DNA of 64,000 nt from Pedobacter sp. SYSU D00535 (lineage in GTDB: Bacteria > Bacteroidota > Bacteroidia > Sphingobacteriales > Sphingobacteriaceae). Positions within the stretch are counted from its first letter, which is position 1. The number at the start of each line of letters is the position of its first letter. This document shows, one piece after another, positions 28,958 to 37,885 of the stretch. The stretch lies in the NCBI RefSeq assembly GCF_017355855.1, contig NZ_JAFEWD010000002.1:434001-498000 (forward strand). The letters are read 5' to 3'. Both the position numbers and the translations under genes were made by a program. The notes below the pieces were generated by a model that was given only the letters and a program-made list of their open reading frames with translations, was not told the origin of the DNA and ran no database searches.

Positions 28958-29318
28958 GTATGCCGTAATTCGGGTTGTACCGAGGGTAGAGCGTGAAGAA
29001 TTCCTGAACGTTGGGGTAGTGCTTTTTTGCGCGAAGCAAAAGTTTCTAAAGTGTATGTATTCCATTTCAGCCTCACGAATTCAAGCACTTTGCAACGAAA
29101 TAGATTTGCAGGAGTTAGAAGCAAACTTGCAAGCATTCGATCGGATTTGCCAAGGAGGAAGGGAGGCTGGTCCGATAGGCGAACTGTCGCCTCCAGAACG
29201 TTTTCGCTGGCTTACTGCTGCCAGAAGTACGGTAGTTCAAGCGTCGAAAGTGCATCCGGGGCTTTGTGCCGCCCCGGAACAGAAACTACAGCAACTCTTT
29301 CAGCAACTGGTGTTATAG
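28935..29318 (+). CDS. DUF3037 domain protein, partner of the HipA-like kinase
   Basis: A 127-residue protein starting MQEKHLFEYAVIRVVPRVER at ATG 28935 with GGGAGCGAAAA just upstream. The FEYAVIRVVPRVEREEFLNVGVVLFC stretch and the downstream PPERFRWLTAARSTVVQ stretch are those of DUF3037. The gene starts inside the end of the HipA-like kinase gene, so the two are translationally coupled. The pair is recurrent in my recollection of bacterial genomes, but I cannot run a neighbourhood search. The role could be substrate, inhibitor or chaperone of the kinase. Confidence 0.85.
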   Translation: MQEKHLFEYAVIRVVPRVEREEFLNVGVVLFCAKQKFLKCMYSISASRIQALCNEIDLQELEANLQAFDRICQGGREAGPIGELSPPERFRWLTAARSTVVQASKVHPGLCAAPEQKLQQLFQQLVL

Positions 29319-29330
29319 CTGGCAGCAGCC

Positions 29331-29645
29331 TCAGTTGCCGGTACTAATTTTTCTAATTTCTTTAACTTCAATTAGGCCCTTGTTTTCATGGAGAAGCTCG
29401 CAGTTCAGCTGCGATTTCTCCGGGCACCGCGCTACCTGGTTGAACCGGGCTTTAACAAAATCGCCATTTCTGAAAGCGGCGACGGCATCGCTGTTGCAAA
29501 TCAATAAATCCCCAGCAGCGCTTCTTAAATAATCGCCGGTACAATCTTTGATCACCTGCACCTTTTGCTCGCCGGTTTCGGCAGCTTCTTCTTTGCAATG
29601 GACATTGAGTATTCCTAAAACTAAAAGGAGTGTAAAAGGCCTCAT
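29331..29645 (-). CDS. Small exported protein, possible lipoprotein
   Basis: A 104-residue protein with a hydrophobic N-terminal segment (PFTLLLVLGIL) followed by Cys17 in NVHC, a non-standard lipobox. The mature part contains five further Cys (CTGDY, ICNSD, RCPEK, NCELL and related), which suggests disulfides in the periplasm. No family is recognised. It is convergent with DUF3037, 13 bases from its stop. Confidence 0.65.
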   Translation of the reverse strand: MRPFTLLLVLGILNVHCKEEAAETGEQKVQVIKDCTGDYLRSAAGDLLICNSDAVAAFRNGDFVKARFNQVARCPEKSQLNCELLHENKGLIEVKEIRKISTGN

Positions 29646-29837
29646 AAATCAATTTTACTCAATACGAATAGCCTTCCTTGAACGCAACAGCCATTAGCTA
29701 TTTTTGAAAAGCGTGTGAAGACAGACTCAAGCCCTTGCCCGAAAACTTTCATAATATTTTAATTGCCGTTACTGCAAATTTACCGGGTGTAGGCTGGTAG
29801 GAGGTGCAATAACGGCAATTAAAGAGTATAACGCGGA

Positions 29838-30839
29838 TTAAGTTGCATAGCCAGAATTAGGCCTCGGGTATGAGGTTTGGTTTCTTCTTTCCCTTTCCTG
29901 GCGATCGTTTTCTTTAAGAACTTCGTAGTTGTCTTCCACTCGAATAGCGTTTTCATTGGGTTCGATTTCGTGTCCATACCTCTTGGCATAAACCTGCGTA
30001 AACTCTGCGCCGAAAAAGAGAATTAAACAGGAATACGAGACCCATAACAATACCAAGATAACAGAGCCAGCTGCCCCATAAGTGGATGCAGGCTCAGCTG
30101 CTCCAAAGTAGAAAGCGAGCGCAAATTTTCCGATTACAAAAAGTAAGGCAGTAATGGCTGCACCTACCCAAACGGTTCGCCACTGGATGGTGACATCGGG
30201 CAGGAACCGATAGAGCATCGCAAACAATAGGGTGATGATACCAAAGGTTACCAGGAAATTGATGATGTAGAAAATGTAAAGAAAAAAGTCTGGCATGCGG
30301 GCGGCAATCCAGTCGCTCAGCGTGGTGAGAACAGTAGTAAGTGTGAGCGAGATCAGGAGCAAAAAGCCGATGGCTAGTATCACTCCAAACGACGTTGCTC
30401 TGGTTTTCAAAAGAGTCTTAAAGCCGGATTTGGTTGGATCCGCTTTTACCTCCCATACTCTGTTAAGCGATTTTTGTAAGGCGACAAAAACTCCCGTCGC
30501 ACCAAAAAGTAGGGTAGCCACTCCGATCACCAAGGCTACAGTGCTGCTATCTGTTCTGTATGATGCTGCTATCATCGCCTGGATTTCTTTAGCGGCGTCT
30601 GCTCCGATAATTCCACCGATTTGACCGGATAACTCGTTCTGCACTGCCTCTTGGCCAAACACGGTCCCAGCCACGGTGATGATGATGATTAGCAAAGCAG
30701 GTAAGGAGAATATTGCATAATAGGCTACAATTGCACTCAGGTCGAAGGGCTCGTCATCCATCCACTCTTTATAGGTTTCTTTTAGTAAAGAAGGGATATC
30801 TTTTATCTTAAATCTGTTAGATGCAGGATTTGTGTCCAT
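29838..30839 (-). CDS. YihY/BrkB family membrane protein
   Basis: A 333-residue inner-membrane protein with about six hydrophobic segments between residues 40 and 285. The N-terminal DDEPFDLSAIVAYYAIFSLPALLII, the GATGVFVALQKSLNRVWEV region and the late LVLLWVSYSCLILFFGAEFTQVY are typical of YihY/BrkB proteins (once misannotated as RNase BN). The function is unknown; a transport role is often suggested. The soluble charged tail (about 290–333) has the Arg/Asn-rich end NSGYAT. Confidence 0.92.
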   Translation of the reverse strand: MDTNPASNRFKIKDIPSLLKETYKEWMDDEPFDLSAIVAYYAIFSLPALLIIIITVAGTVFGQEAVQNELSGQIGGIIGADAAKEIQAMIAASYRTDSSTVALVIGVATLLFGATGVFVALQKSLNRVWEVKADPTKSGFKTLLKTRATSFGVILAIGFLLLISLTLTTVLTTLSDWIAARMPDFFLYIFYIINFLVTFGIITLLFAMLYRFLPDVTIQWRTVWVGAAITALLFVIGKFALAFYFGAAEPASTYGAAGSVILVLLWVSYSCLILFFGAEFTQVYAKRYGHEIEPNENAIRVEDNYEVLKENDRQERERRNQTSYPRPNSGYAT

Positions 30840-30955
30840 AGTTTCATTTTTGAGTTACACACGATGCAATTTCAAAAAAGGTGCCTAAAAGGCTGACTGC
30901 TTCTCATTTTAAAAAATTAGCGGCGTCGGCTCTCTGTTTTATTAGTAAGCGGTAC

Positions 30956-30963
30956 TACCTTTG
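30956..30963 (+). promoter_or_regulatory. TACCTTTG -7 element before the GH25 gene
   Basis: An exact TAnnTTTG box ends five bases before the GTG start at 30968. If used, transcription would start at or just after the start codon, implying a leaderless mRNA or a missed start. The -33 element is weak. Confidence 0.45.
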
Positions 30964-30967
30964 CAGA

Positions 30968-31843
30968 GTGTCCATTGTAAATAAAAAGGCAGTTCCAAAG
31001 AAAAGGAGGGCGTCTTCCCGAAAAAAGCCGGCCGGCAAAAAGATCAAAAAGGGTCTGTCACCCGCAGTTAAAATACTGATCGGGGCTTTGCTTCTTATCC
31101 TGCTTTCTCCGTTTTACTACGGATACGTCCTGAAAACCTTCAGCGCCACCTGGAGGTGGGTGGCGGATATTGGAGAAACCCCCGGCTATAGAACTTATGA
31201 TGATTTCGATATTCCTATTCCTTCTAAATATAGCGTGCATGGGATAGACGTTTCTTCGTATCAGGGGAAAATTAACTGGCAAAAGGTGAAGGAGATGCGT
31301 GAAGACGATGTGGAGATTCGCTTTGCCTTCATTAAGGCAACGGAGGGTATTATGCATGTCGACCCCTATTTTCAGCGCAACTGGAGGGAAGCCCCAAAAG
31401 CTGGTATTGTTTGTGGCGCGTATCATTATTTTAAACCAAATAAAAGTGGCAAGTGGCAGGCAAGGTTCTTTCTGCAGACCGTCCGGCCAGAAAAGGGAGA
31501 TCTGCCCATGGTAGTAGATGTAGAGGAATTGAACGGGGTTGCACCGGAGCGTATGAGAAAGGAGCTGGCTCTTTTTCTTGATCACATAAAAAGTAAAACC
31601 GAGGTAAAGCCAATCATTTATACGGGGCTTAGCTTTTACCGGGATTATTTAAAGGGGCATTTCGACGATTATGACCTTTGGATAGCTCACTATTACAAGT
31701 CGGAGTTAAAGGTGAGTAAAACTACCAGGTGGAAGTTTTGGCAACATTCGGATAAGGCCCGAATAAATGGAGTGGGCCATGTAGTAGACATGAACGTGTT
31801 TAATGGTGACAGTCTAGCTTTCGATAGATTGATTGTAAGATAG
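30968..31843 (+). CDS. Membrane-anchored GH25 lysozyme
   Basis: A 291-residue protein from GTG 30968: a very basic N-terminal stretch (KKRRASSRKKPAGKKIKK), one membrane segment (about residues 37–55), then a GH25 domain. Catalytic features are VHGIDVSSYQGKINW, FAFIKATEG, and MVVDVEEL with the acidic residues; ADLWIAHY-type and FWQHSD motifs follow. GH25 enzymes cleave the MurNAc–GlcNAc bond of peptidoglycan. The N-in orientation would put the enzyme in the periplasm, anchored to the inner membrane. The frame stays open upstream to GTG 30881, but that start would precede the -7 box. Confidence 0.88.
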   Translation: MSIVNKKAVPKKRRASSRKKPAGKKIKKGLSPAVKILIGALLLILLSPFYYGYVLKTFSATWRWVADIGETPGYRTYDDFDIPIPSKYSVHGIDVSSYQGKINWQKVKEMREDDVEIRFAFIKATEGIMHVDPYFQRNWREAPKAGIVCGAYHYFKPNKSGKWQARFFLQTVRPEKGDLPMVVDVEELNGVAPERMRKELALFLDHIKSKTEVKPIIYTGLSFYRDYLKGHFDDYDLWIAHYYKSELKVSKTTRWKFWQHSDKARINGVGHVVDMNVFNGDSLAFDRLIVR

Positions 31844-31846
31844 GTT

Positions 31847-31886
31847 GCAGGTTGGTGTCCAGGTAAGGAGCATTCCAACCTGCTTT
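31847..31886. terminator. Inverted repeat between convergent genes
   Basis: GCAGGTTGG (31847–31855) and CCAACCTGC (31875–31883) form a 9-bp perfect stem with a 19-base loop, followed by TTT, between the GH25 and the minus-strand PPOX-like gene. A two-way terminator is likely but the loop is long. Confidence 0.5.
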
Positions 31887-31890
31887 AACG

Positions 31891-32496
31891 CTACAATTCT
31901 CTTTTTTCAACGGAAATCCCCTGGGCGTTCTCGGGGCGTGACGCAGGTGCGGCATCTGGTTTCGTGAAATCGATTTTTTTGTTTTCTCCTTCAATGTAAG
32001 CATTGCCCGAAAACGTATTTTTAACCAGGTTGACTATTTGCGCTAAAAGTAGATCGGGACTGTCCCAGTATTCAGCTTCCTCGGGCGTAATTTTTAGCAA
32101 GCAAAGATTAGGATCATCTTTTCCATAGGGGAACCAGGCTTTAAAGCGGTCGCTCCATAATTCTTCTACTTTCGTGGGATTATTACTGATCTCAGCCCTT
32201 CCGTTGATCGTTACGTAGAGGTCGTGGGTCGGATTGCTGTAATTAAGGACTACTTCAGGGTTTGCCTCAATTTCTTTCACCTTACGCGATTCCCGAGAGA
32301 TGAACATCCAGATAATTCCATCATCTTTCAATTCAAATGTGTACATCGGTCGACTATGCGGCTTTCCAGTCGCCGTAATTGTAGTGAGCAGGGCAATTTT
32401 AATATCTTTTAGTTTTCCGGCAAGTTCTCTTACCTTCTTAATTTGTTCAATTTCCTGTAATTGTTCAGATACGGTGTTCCCGTGTAATTTTTCCAT
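31891..32496 (-). CDS. Pyridoxamine 5'-phosphate oxidase-like general stress protein
   Basis: A 201-residue protein beginning MEKLHGNTVSEQLQEIEQ at ATG 32496. It has the flavin-type split-barrel pattern IALLTTITATGKPHSRPMYT, the FISRESRKVKEIEANP segment and the late AEYWDSP segment, as in Bacteroidota 'general stress protein 26' annotations. It likely binds FMN or a related flavin in the cytoplasm. Ala/Pro-rich sequence ends it. The frame is open for 279 more bases upstream, but that part has no family pattern and the upstream DNA holds the divergent Dph6-like gene. Confidence 0.88.
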   Translation of the reverse strand: MEKLHGNTVSEQLQEIEQIKKVRELAGKLKDIKIALLTTITATGKPHSRPMYTFELKDDGIIWMFISRESRKVKEIEANPEVVLNYSNPTHDLYVTINGRAEISNNPTKVEELWSDRFKAWFPYGKDDPNLCLLKITPEEAEYWDSPDLLLAQIVNLVKNTFSGNAYIEGENKKIDFTKPDAAPASRPENAQGISVEKREL

Positions 32497-32589
32497 AGTT
32501 CGAATGATTACCTGAAGTAAAAAAGTTTTTAATGAATTTTTGTTTAAAGAAATTGTACTTAACCTGGGCTTGCTGTTTCTTTGTTCAAT

Positions 32590-33288
32590 ATGTTGAAGGC
32601 GGCAATGTTCTGGAGTGGCGGTAAAGATTCGGCACTGGCACTTTACAAAGTTCTTAAAAGTTATCCTCAGCTTCGTGTCGAGTACCTGGTGACTACTATC
32701 AGTGAAGAGTTCCGTCGTATTTCTATGCACGGCGTAAGGGAATCTTTGCTTGACGTCCAGGCGCAATGTCTTCAAATTCCTCTCTACAAAATGATCATGC
32801 CTGGCCGGGCAACTAATGAGGCGTATGAGGAATCATTAGCAAAAACCTTCGAATTTTTGAAAGAGCAAGGAGTCTCACATGTTATTTACGGCGATATTTT
32901 TCTGGAGGATTTGAAGATGTACAGAGAGGCATTTCTACAAAAACACCATCTTTCTGGCATCTTCCCTTTGTGGAAGCAAGATACTTCTTTACTACTCCAG
33001 GAGTTTCTTTCCCTAGGCTTTAAAACAATCACCTGTTGTGTCAGTAACAAATACCTTTCTGTGGCTTTTTTAGGAAAAGTGATCGATCAGGTATTTATTG
33101 AACAGTTGCCGGCGGGGGTAGACCTTTGTGGAGAAAATGGAGAATATCACACATTTTGTTTTGATGGGCCACTTTTCAAAAAGGCCGTTACTTTCCGGGA
33201 GGGAGTAAAGGAATTTAGGGCTTTGAATGTCAACAGTGAGGAGGTAGCAACTGAAGGTTTTTGGTTTATAGATCTTGTATGTGGATAA
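32590..33288 (+). CDS. Dph6-like PP-loop ATP pyrophosphatase
   Basis: A 232-residue protein with the PP-loop motif MFWSGGKDSALALYK near the start, the DUF71 features ISMHGVR and HVIYGDIFLEDLKMYR, and GVDLCGENGEYHTFCFDGPLF near the end. This is the Dph6 (diphthine–ammonia ligase) superfamily. Diphthamide is not made in bacteria, which lack the eEF2 target, so this enzyme must amidate or adenylate something else, such as a metabolite or pteridine-type compound. ATG 32590 is preferred over TTG 32581. Confidence 0.88.
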   Translation: MLKAAMFWSGGKDSALALYKVLKSYPQLRVEYLVTTISEEFRRISMHGVRESLLDVQAQCLQIPLYKMIMPGRATNEAYEESLAKTFEFLKEQGVSHVIYGDIFLEDLKMYREAFLQKHHLSGIFPLWKQDTSLLLQEFLSLGFKTITCCVSNKYLSVAFLGKVIDQVFIEQLPAGVDLCGENGEYHTFCFDGPLFKKAVTFREGVKEFRALNVNSEEVATEGFWFIDLVCG

Positions 33289-33389
33289 ATTGAGCAAACA
33301 AGACGCCTGCATTTATAGTTTACAGTTAGATTAATTTATAGGCAATAATCTGTCGTGTGATTTCGACAATAATTCAATAATTTTTTTTC

Positions 33390-33397
33390 TACCTTTG
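33390..33397 (+). promoter_or_regulatory. TACCTTTG -7 element upstream of the PAS kinase
   Basis: An exact TAnnTTTG box preceded by an AT-rich stretch; the -33 element is weak. It would give a 5' leader of about 165 bases before ATG 33570. Confidence 0.5.
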
Positions 33398-33569
33398 CAA
33401 AAACTACTGAAAAACAGAAGTATAACCTTTCTTCGCCGGATGGATTTTAGTGATTGGTTGAATATTACAAATAATTTATTAATTAAATACGTTTGCAAGG
33501 CTTCTCTCTACCAAGTCTTACAAACTTCATCTGTCTATATTTTTTTGCTACAGAAAACTATTGCCCCTA

Positions 33570-35420
33570 ATGAAAAACAGTTTGCTGGGAAACTACAGCG
33601 TCGATCTCGCTTCCGTATTAGACACTATTTCTGATGCGTTTTTCTTGCTTGATCAGGATTTTAAATTTTTATTCCTTAATGCTAAAGGAGAAGTTCTTTT
33701 AGGACAAAAAAAGGAAGATCTACTCGACAGTTCTATTTACGACCATTTCTCTGTGGGAGATAATTCTGTTTTGGCTCAAATCCTAATCAGATGTTTGTCC
33801 TCAGAAGAAAGATCGGTGGAGGATTTCTTTGTGTCTTCTTTAAATCGCTGGTTCAGAGTAGTAGCCCATTGTTCAGCTGGTAATTTTTTGATTATTTTTT
33901 CTGATATCCATGAAGAAAAATTAGTGACCCGCAAACTGATTCAACGCGAGGAGCAGCTTAAACGAACATTAGACACTTTACCACATGTTGCTTTTTTGGC
34001 TCGCCCAGGAGGTGAGAATGTTTATTTAAACCGAAAGGGTCTCGAATACCTGGGTGAGGTTTGGCCGCCTGGCGAAGTGTTAAACTGGAAAGAGTTGGTG
34101 CATCCAGCCGATTACACCAGAGTTATTAATAACTGGATCCGGGCAAGCCGTGCCGGCATCAATGTTTTCGAAGGGGAGTATCGGTTGCGAAATTATAAAG
34201 GAGAGTACTGGTGGTGTTTTGTTAAAGCGGAAGCGGTTCTTGACCCCGCGGGCGAGATTAGCTTGTGGCTCGGTACAGTTACGGATATCCATAGGCAGAA
34301 GCTTGCCGAGGAGGAACTCAGGGAGAGTGAGTACTTTATTTATCAGCTGACGGAATCATCTCCAGACCTGCTTACAATTTATAACATCCAGCAAAAGCTA
34401 TTTAGCTACGTCAACCAAAAAATATTTTCTTTTCTAGGATACAATCCGAAAGATTTGAATAACCTCAGCCTTGCTACCATCCAAACTAAAGTTCATCCGG
34501 AAGATGTGTCAGATTTTTTAAAATACCACGAAGAGTTTACGAATGCTACTGATACAGAAGTGAGAGAAATGGAATATCGGGTCCTGAATGTTGAAGGGGA
34601 ATGGCGTTGGCTGCGGGTTCGGGGAAAGGTGTACCAACGATCGGCGGACGGAGACGTTTCTCACTTTATTGCGACCACCCAAGATATAACTGACCTTAAG
34701 CATGGAGAGGATCGGCAGAAAGAAATAGTCCAGTTGAAAAACATCCTGGACAAAAAGGAGGAGTTTATCAGTATTGCTTCTCACGAGCTGAAAACACCGA
34801 TCACCAGTATCAAAGCTTCACTGCAGATTTTGAAACGTTTGGTAGGAAGTAACATCGACGAGAAAACGCTGCAGGTGTTTATTGGTAAGACTAACCAGCA
34901 GATTAACAAATTAGTGGCATTGGTGAAGGATCTCATTGAGAATTCAAAGAGTGAAGATGGGAACCTGAATCTAAACTTCAGCACGTTTGAGATCCAGGAG
35001 GTGATCAACCATAGTATTGATTATTGTACGGATGAGGATCGGATAATTGTACGCAACGAGGTAAAAGAACTCATAGAGGCTGATAAACATAAAATAGAGC
35101 AGGTGCTAATCAACTTTATCTCTAATGCGAATAAGTACTCAGCAAAAGGGAAAGAAGTGTATATCTCGGCCGAAAAAGAAGACGACTATCTCAAAATTTC
35201 TGTAACCGACGCTGGTATTGGTATTCCCCTTGATAAGCAGGCCAGAGTGTTTGAAAAGTTCTATCGCGCCAATGGCTCGGGAACAGTTAGTGGCCTCGGG
35301 CTTGGACTTTACATTTCAGCTGAAATTATTAAGCAGCATAAAGGAGCTTATGGCGTAAGAAGTGAAGAGGGACGAGGTTCCACGTTCTGGTTCAAAATTC
35401 CTTTTAAGCAGGGACGTTAA
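33570..35420 (+). CDS. Soluble PAS-domain sensor histidine kinase
   Basis: A 616-residue kinase without a membrane segment. Three PAS domains cover about 10–125, 130–255 and 260–385; the second and third have PAC-type ends (GEYWWCFVKAEAV, GEWRWLRVRGKV). HisKA has IASHELKTPITSIKASLQ, and the HATPase has LINFISNANKYS, VTDAGIGIPLD and GLGLGLYIS. No receiver follows, so it must signal to a separate regulator. The PAS region could sense redox or ligands in the cytoplasm, but no cofactor residue is diagnostic. ATG 33570 is used; TTG 33561 is nine bases earlier. Confidence 0.92.
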   Translation: MKNSLLGNYSVDLASVLDTISDAFFLLDQDFKFLFLNAKGEVLLGQKKEDLLDSSIYDHFSVGDNSVLAQILIRCLSSEERSVEDFFVSSLNRWFRVVAHCSAGNFLIIFSDIHEEKLVTRKLIQREEQLKRTLDTLPHVAFLARPGGENVYLNRKGLEYLGEVWPPGEVLNWKELVHPADYTRVINNWIRASRAGINVFEGEYRLRNYKGEYWWCFVKAEAVLDPAGEISLWLGTVTDIHRQKLAEEELRESEYFIYQLTESSPDLLTIYNIQQKLFSYVNQKIFSFLGYNPKDLNNLSLATIQTKVHPEDVSDFLKYHEEFTNATDTEVREMEYRVLNVEGEWRWLRVRGKVYQRSADGDVSHFIATTQDITDLKHGEDRQKEIVQLKNILDKKEEFISIASHELKTPITSIKASLQILKRLVGSNIDEKTLQVFIGKTNQQINKLVALVKDLIENSKSEDGNLNLNFSTFEIQEVINHSIDYCTDEDRIIVRNEVKELIEADKHKIEQVLINFISNANKYSAKGKEVYISAEKEDDYLKISVTDAGIGIPLDKQARVFEKFYRANGSGTVSGLGLGLYISAEIIKQHKGAYGVRSEEGRGSTFWFKIPFKQGR

Positions 35421-35535
35421 AATAACACCATCGGTTGTAAGCAGAGTTGAATGTCATTTGGTAAGAATTCGTAATTTCGCCTTCTCTCTCAAATGCTAGG
35501 GTTGATGAGCCCGATTGCTTAAGATCGAATTGTTG

Positions 35536-36558
35536 ATGAAATATAGCCAGAAGGTCTGGGCGGATAATATGCGGGTATTGGCCACCGTGAGTATGATTCT
35601 GCTGCACGTAATATCGCCTATTCTTTACAAGTTTGGAAATGCATCCTGGCAGCTATGGCACGCCGGTAATCTTATTGACAGTGCTGTTCGCTTCTGCGTA
35701 CCGGTGTTTGTAATGCTCTCGGGCGCACTGTTGCTGGGCAAAGATTTTCGGTTGAAGGACTTTTTGGTAAAGCGACTGCTACGAGTAGTATTGCCATTTG
35801 TGTTTTGGAGCGGAATTTATATTGTCTACGATCTTCTAATGGGGAAGAGCCGGATGGTCGGCCTTGCGAATTGGTTGGTTTTGAAGGTGCAGGCAGGAGC
35901 AGCCTACCACCTGTGGTATATTTATATGATAGTAGGCCTGTATCTTTTTATTCCTATCCTGAACAAATGGATTAAGCACTGTTCCCAAAAAGAAATTCAG
36001 TATTTTCTCTGTATCTGGTTTACTACGTTGATGTTAAATCAATCGTTATTTTCCCGATTCAAGCCCGCTATCGAACTCTCATATTTTTCGGGCTTTCTAG
36101 GTTACCTGGTATTGGGCTATTACTTGTCGACCGTTCAGTTCGCGAATATTGCTAAGGCGGTTTCGATTTCGTTTTTGTTGCTGGGTGTAGGCATTACTGC
36201 AACTGCCTGGGGAACCTTCCATTATTCAGCAGAGGAAGGAAGGTTTGTAGGAATACTTTACGGGTTTCTGACACCAAATGTATTGCTCACTTCTGCCGGT
36301 GTTTTTATCCTGGTAAGGCTGCTTACTCCTCAAAAGAAGCGCGACCGGAAGCTTCGAGATTTCATCTGTACCTATAGTTACGGCATTTACCTGGTACATG
36401 TGCTCGTATTAAGCGAACTCGGTAGAAGGGGCCTTAACTATGCTTTTGTTAACCCAGCAGTTGGCATTATTAGTACCACCGTTTGCTGCATAGCTTTTTC
36501 AGCGCTGCTGGTTTTTCTAATCAGCCGCTTTCCTTACGGAAAATATGTTTCGGGGTAA
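35536..36558 (+). CDS. Acyltransferase-3 family membrane protein
   Basis: A 340-residue polytopic membrane protein with about ten hydrophobic segments. The N-terminal NMRVLATVSMILLHVISP includes the conserved His of the acyltransferase-3 family; CVPVFVMLSGALLLG and AYHLWYIYMIVGLYLFIPIL follow. Such enzymes O-acetylate surface sugars; the WecH/YiaH branch is closest by pattern. No polysaccharide cluster adjoins it, so the substrate is open. ATG 35536 is chosen. Confidence 0.9.
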   Translation: MKYSQKVWADNMRVLATVSMILLHVISPILYKFGNASWQLWHAGNLIDSAVRFCVPVFVMLSGALLLGKDFRLKDFLVKRLLRVVLPFVFWSGIYIVYDLLMGKSRMVGLANWLVLKVQAGAAYHLWYIYMIVGLYLFIPILNKWIKHCSQKEIQYFLCIWFTTLMLNQSLFSRFKPAIELSYFSGFLGYLVLGYYLSTVQFANIAKAVSISFLLLGVGITATAWGTFHYSAEEGRFVGILYGFLTPNVLLTSAGVFILVRLLTPQKKRDRKLRDFICTYSYGIYLVHVLVLSELGRRGLNYAFVNPAVGIISTTVCCIAFSALLVFLISRFPYGKYVSG

Positions 36559-36712
36559 TGGGGTTTTACTGTTTCTTGTACTACCGGGCTAATATAAACC
36601 TGATGGAAACGGAAAGCCCGGAGCCCGCCAGGAATAGTGGGAGAGACGCGAGGACTTGCAGTGAACAGCAGGACTGCAGCCGTTTTTTGTACAGCTGCTC
36701 GTTTTCAAAAAA

Positions 36713-37813
36713 TTAGAACGGAATTTCGTACAGGTCCGCTTCAACACCAGCATCTCCATTTTTCCTCTCGCTAGTTGGTGAATCAAAGACCACGAGTAGA
36801 TGCCGCGGGTCAAAAAGGGTGATGCCCTCTGCTTTATCTTTACCCGACGTTTCTCCATGCCCATGCGGAATATCGAATAATCTATCGAGTTCCTTACGAT
36901 GGGTGATGCTTTCGTCCTCTTGTTTCAAGCCATTCTTCCAGCGGTAGACAGCGATGGTCCCATCAAGATCCATGGAAGGGCCGGCCAGGACCAGGAGATC
37001 ATCGTTTAATACTTGCAAGTCGCGGATGCCCATGCCCTCCAAATGCAGAAAATGCTTTTTGTAAAGACGATGCTTTTTGTCAGGCTTCAGCCGGAAGTAG
37101 TTATCAGTTAATTCTTCAACACGGAGTTCCAGGATAACGGCCCATCCCCGAAGTACTGGCCCACGTATACCAAGAAAAACCTTGTCTTTTCTGACAGCAA
37201 TCCCTTCAATATCAAAACCATTGTCCTTGCCGGGGATTTTTAGGAAATGTTTGAAATGTACATCGTTTTCCAGCGCTTCCATCAGCTGATTACGTACTCC
37301 ATCGCCCGCCAGCTGCGCAGCACTAGCAGTCTCAGAATAATCAAGCTTGTCAGGGCAGATCTTGCATAGCTCATAATCGCCGCTTGATTCGTTTAGACTG
37401 AGGGGAATCCTTGCCAACAGGTACCGGTTAGGGTCTTCCTTGACTTTAGCAAGGCGTTTTATTTGTTTCTCTGGCGACTCATCTTTTTTGGGTTTTTTTC
37501 GCATGAGGCTATGCGAGCCAACCAACCAGAGGTACTTACCGTCAGAGGCAAAACCTTCAATATCTATTTCGCAGTCAGCGTTCGCTGGAAGTGTGAGATA
37601 TTCATTTAAGTTATAGCTCACATGATGTCCAAAGGCGCCATCCTCATTAAGTGTTAGCCTTTCTATAGTGCTTCGCTCATCGCATGCAATCCAGAGGTTA
37701 TTGCCTGTACGAAGGGTGGCAGAAAGGCCGTCACGCACATGGCGGCCCTTAGGATTAAAGCTTAAATCGGGGTTGAAGTTGAGTAGTATTTTTTTCTTGT
37801 AAGCGTTGCTCAT
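36713..37813 (-). CDS. DUF3616 domain protein
   Basis: A 366-residue soluble protein without signal peptide. It contains repeated beta-propeller-like strands, with DGLSATLRTGNNLWIACDERSTIERL near the start, CEIDIEGFASDGKYLWLVGSHS, NGFDIEGIAVRKDKVFLGIRG, and the final KDKAEGITLFDPRHLLVVFDSP. These are the DUF3616 features. The repeated [ED]-G-[IF]-A motif suggests propeller blades. The biochemical role is unknown. It is transcribed alone, 72 bases upstream of the TPR protein gene's stop. Confidence 0.88.
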   Translation of the reverse strand: MSNAYKKKILLNFNPDLSFNPKGRHVRDGLSATLRTGNNLWIACDERSTIERLTLNEDGAFGHHVSYNLNEYLTLPANADCEIDIEGFASDGKYLWLVGSHSLMRKKPKKDESPEKQIKRLAKVKEDPNRYLLARIPLSLNESSGDYELCKICPDKLDYSETASAAQLAGDGVRNQLMEALENDVHFKHFLKIPGKDNGFDIEGIAVRKDKVFLGIRGPVLRGWAVILELRVEELTDNYFRLKPDKKHRLYKKHFLHLEGMGIRDLQVLNDDLLVLAGPSMDLDGTIAVYRWKNGLKQEDESITHRKELDRLFDIPHGHGETSGKDKAEGITLFDPRHLLVVFDSPTSERKNGDAGVEADLYEIPF

Positions 37814-37885
37814 TGATGATCTATTGTGTAGACGATAACAACAAGTGCTTACAATGTGTTGAGCAATAACGCAACCTTTCTAAAC

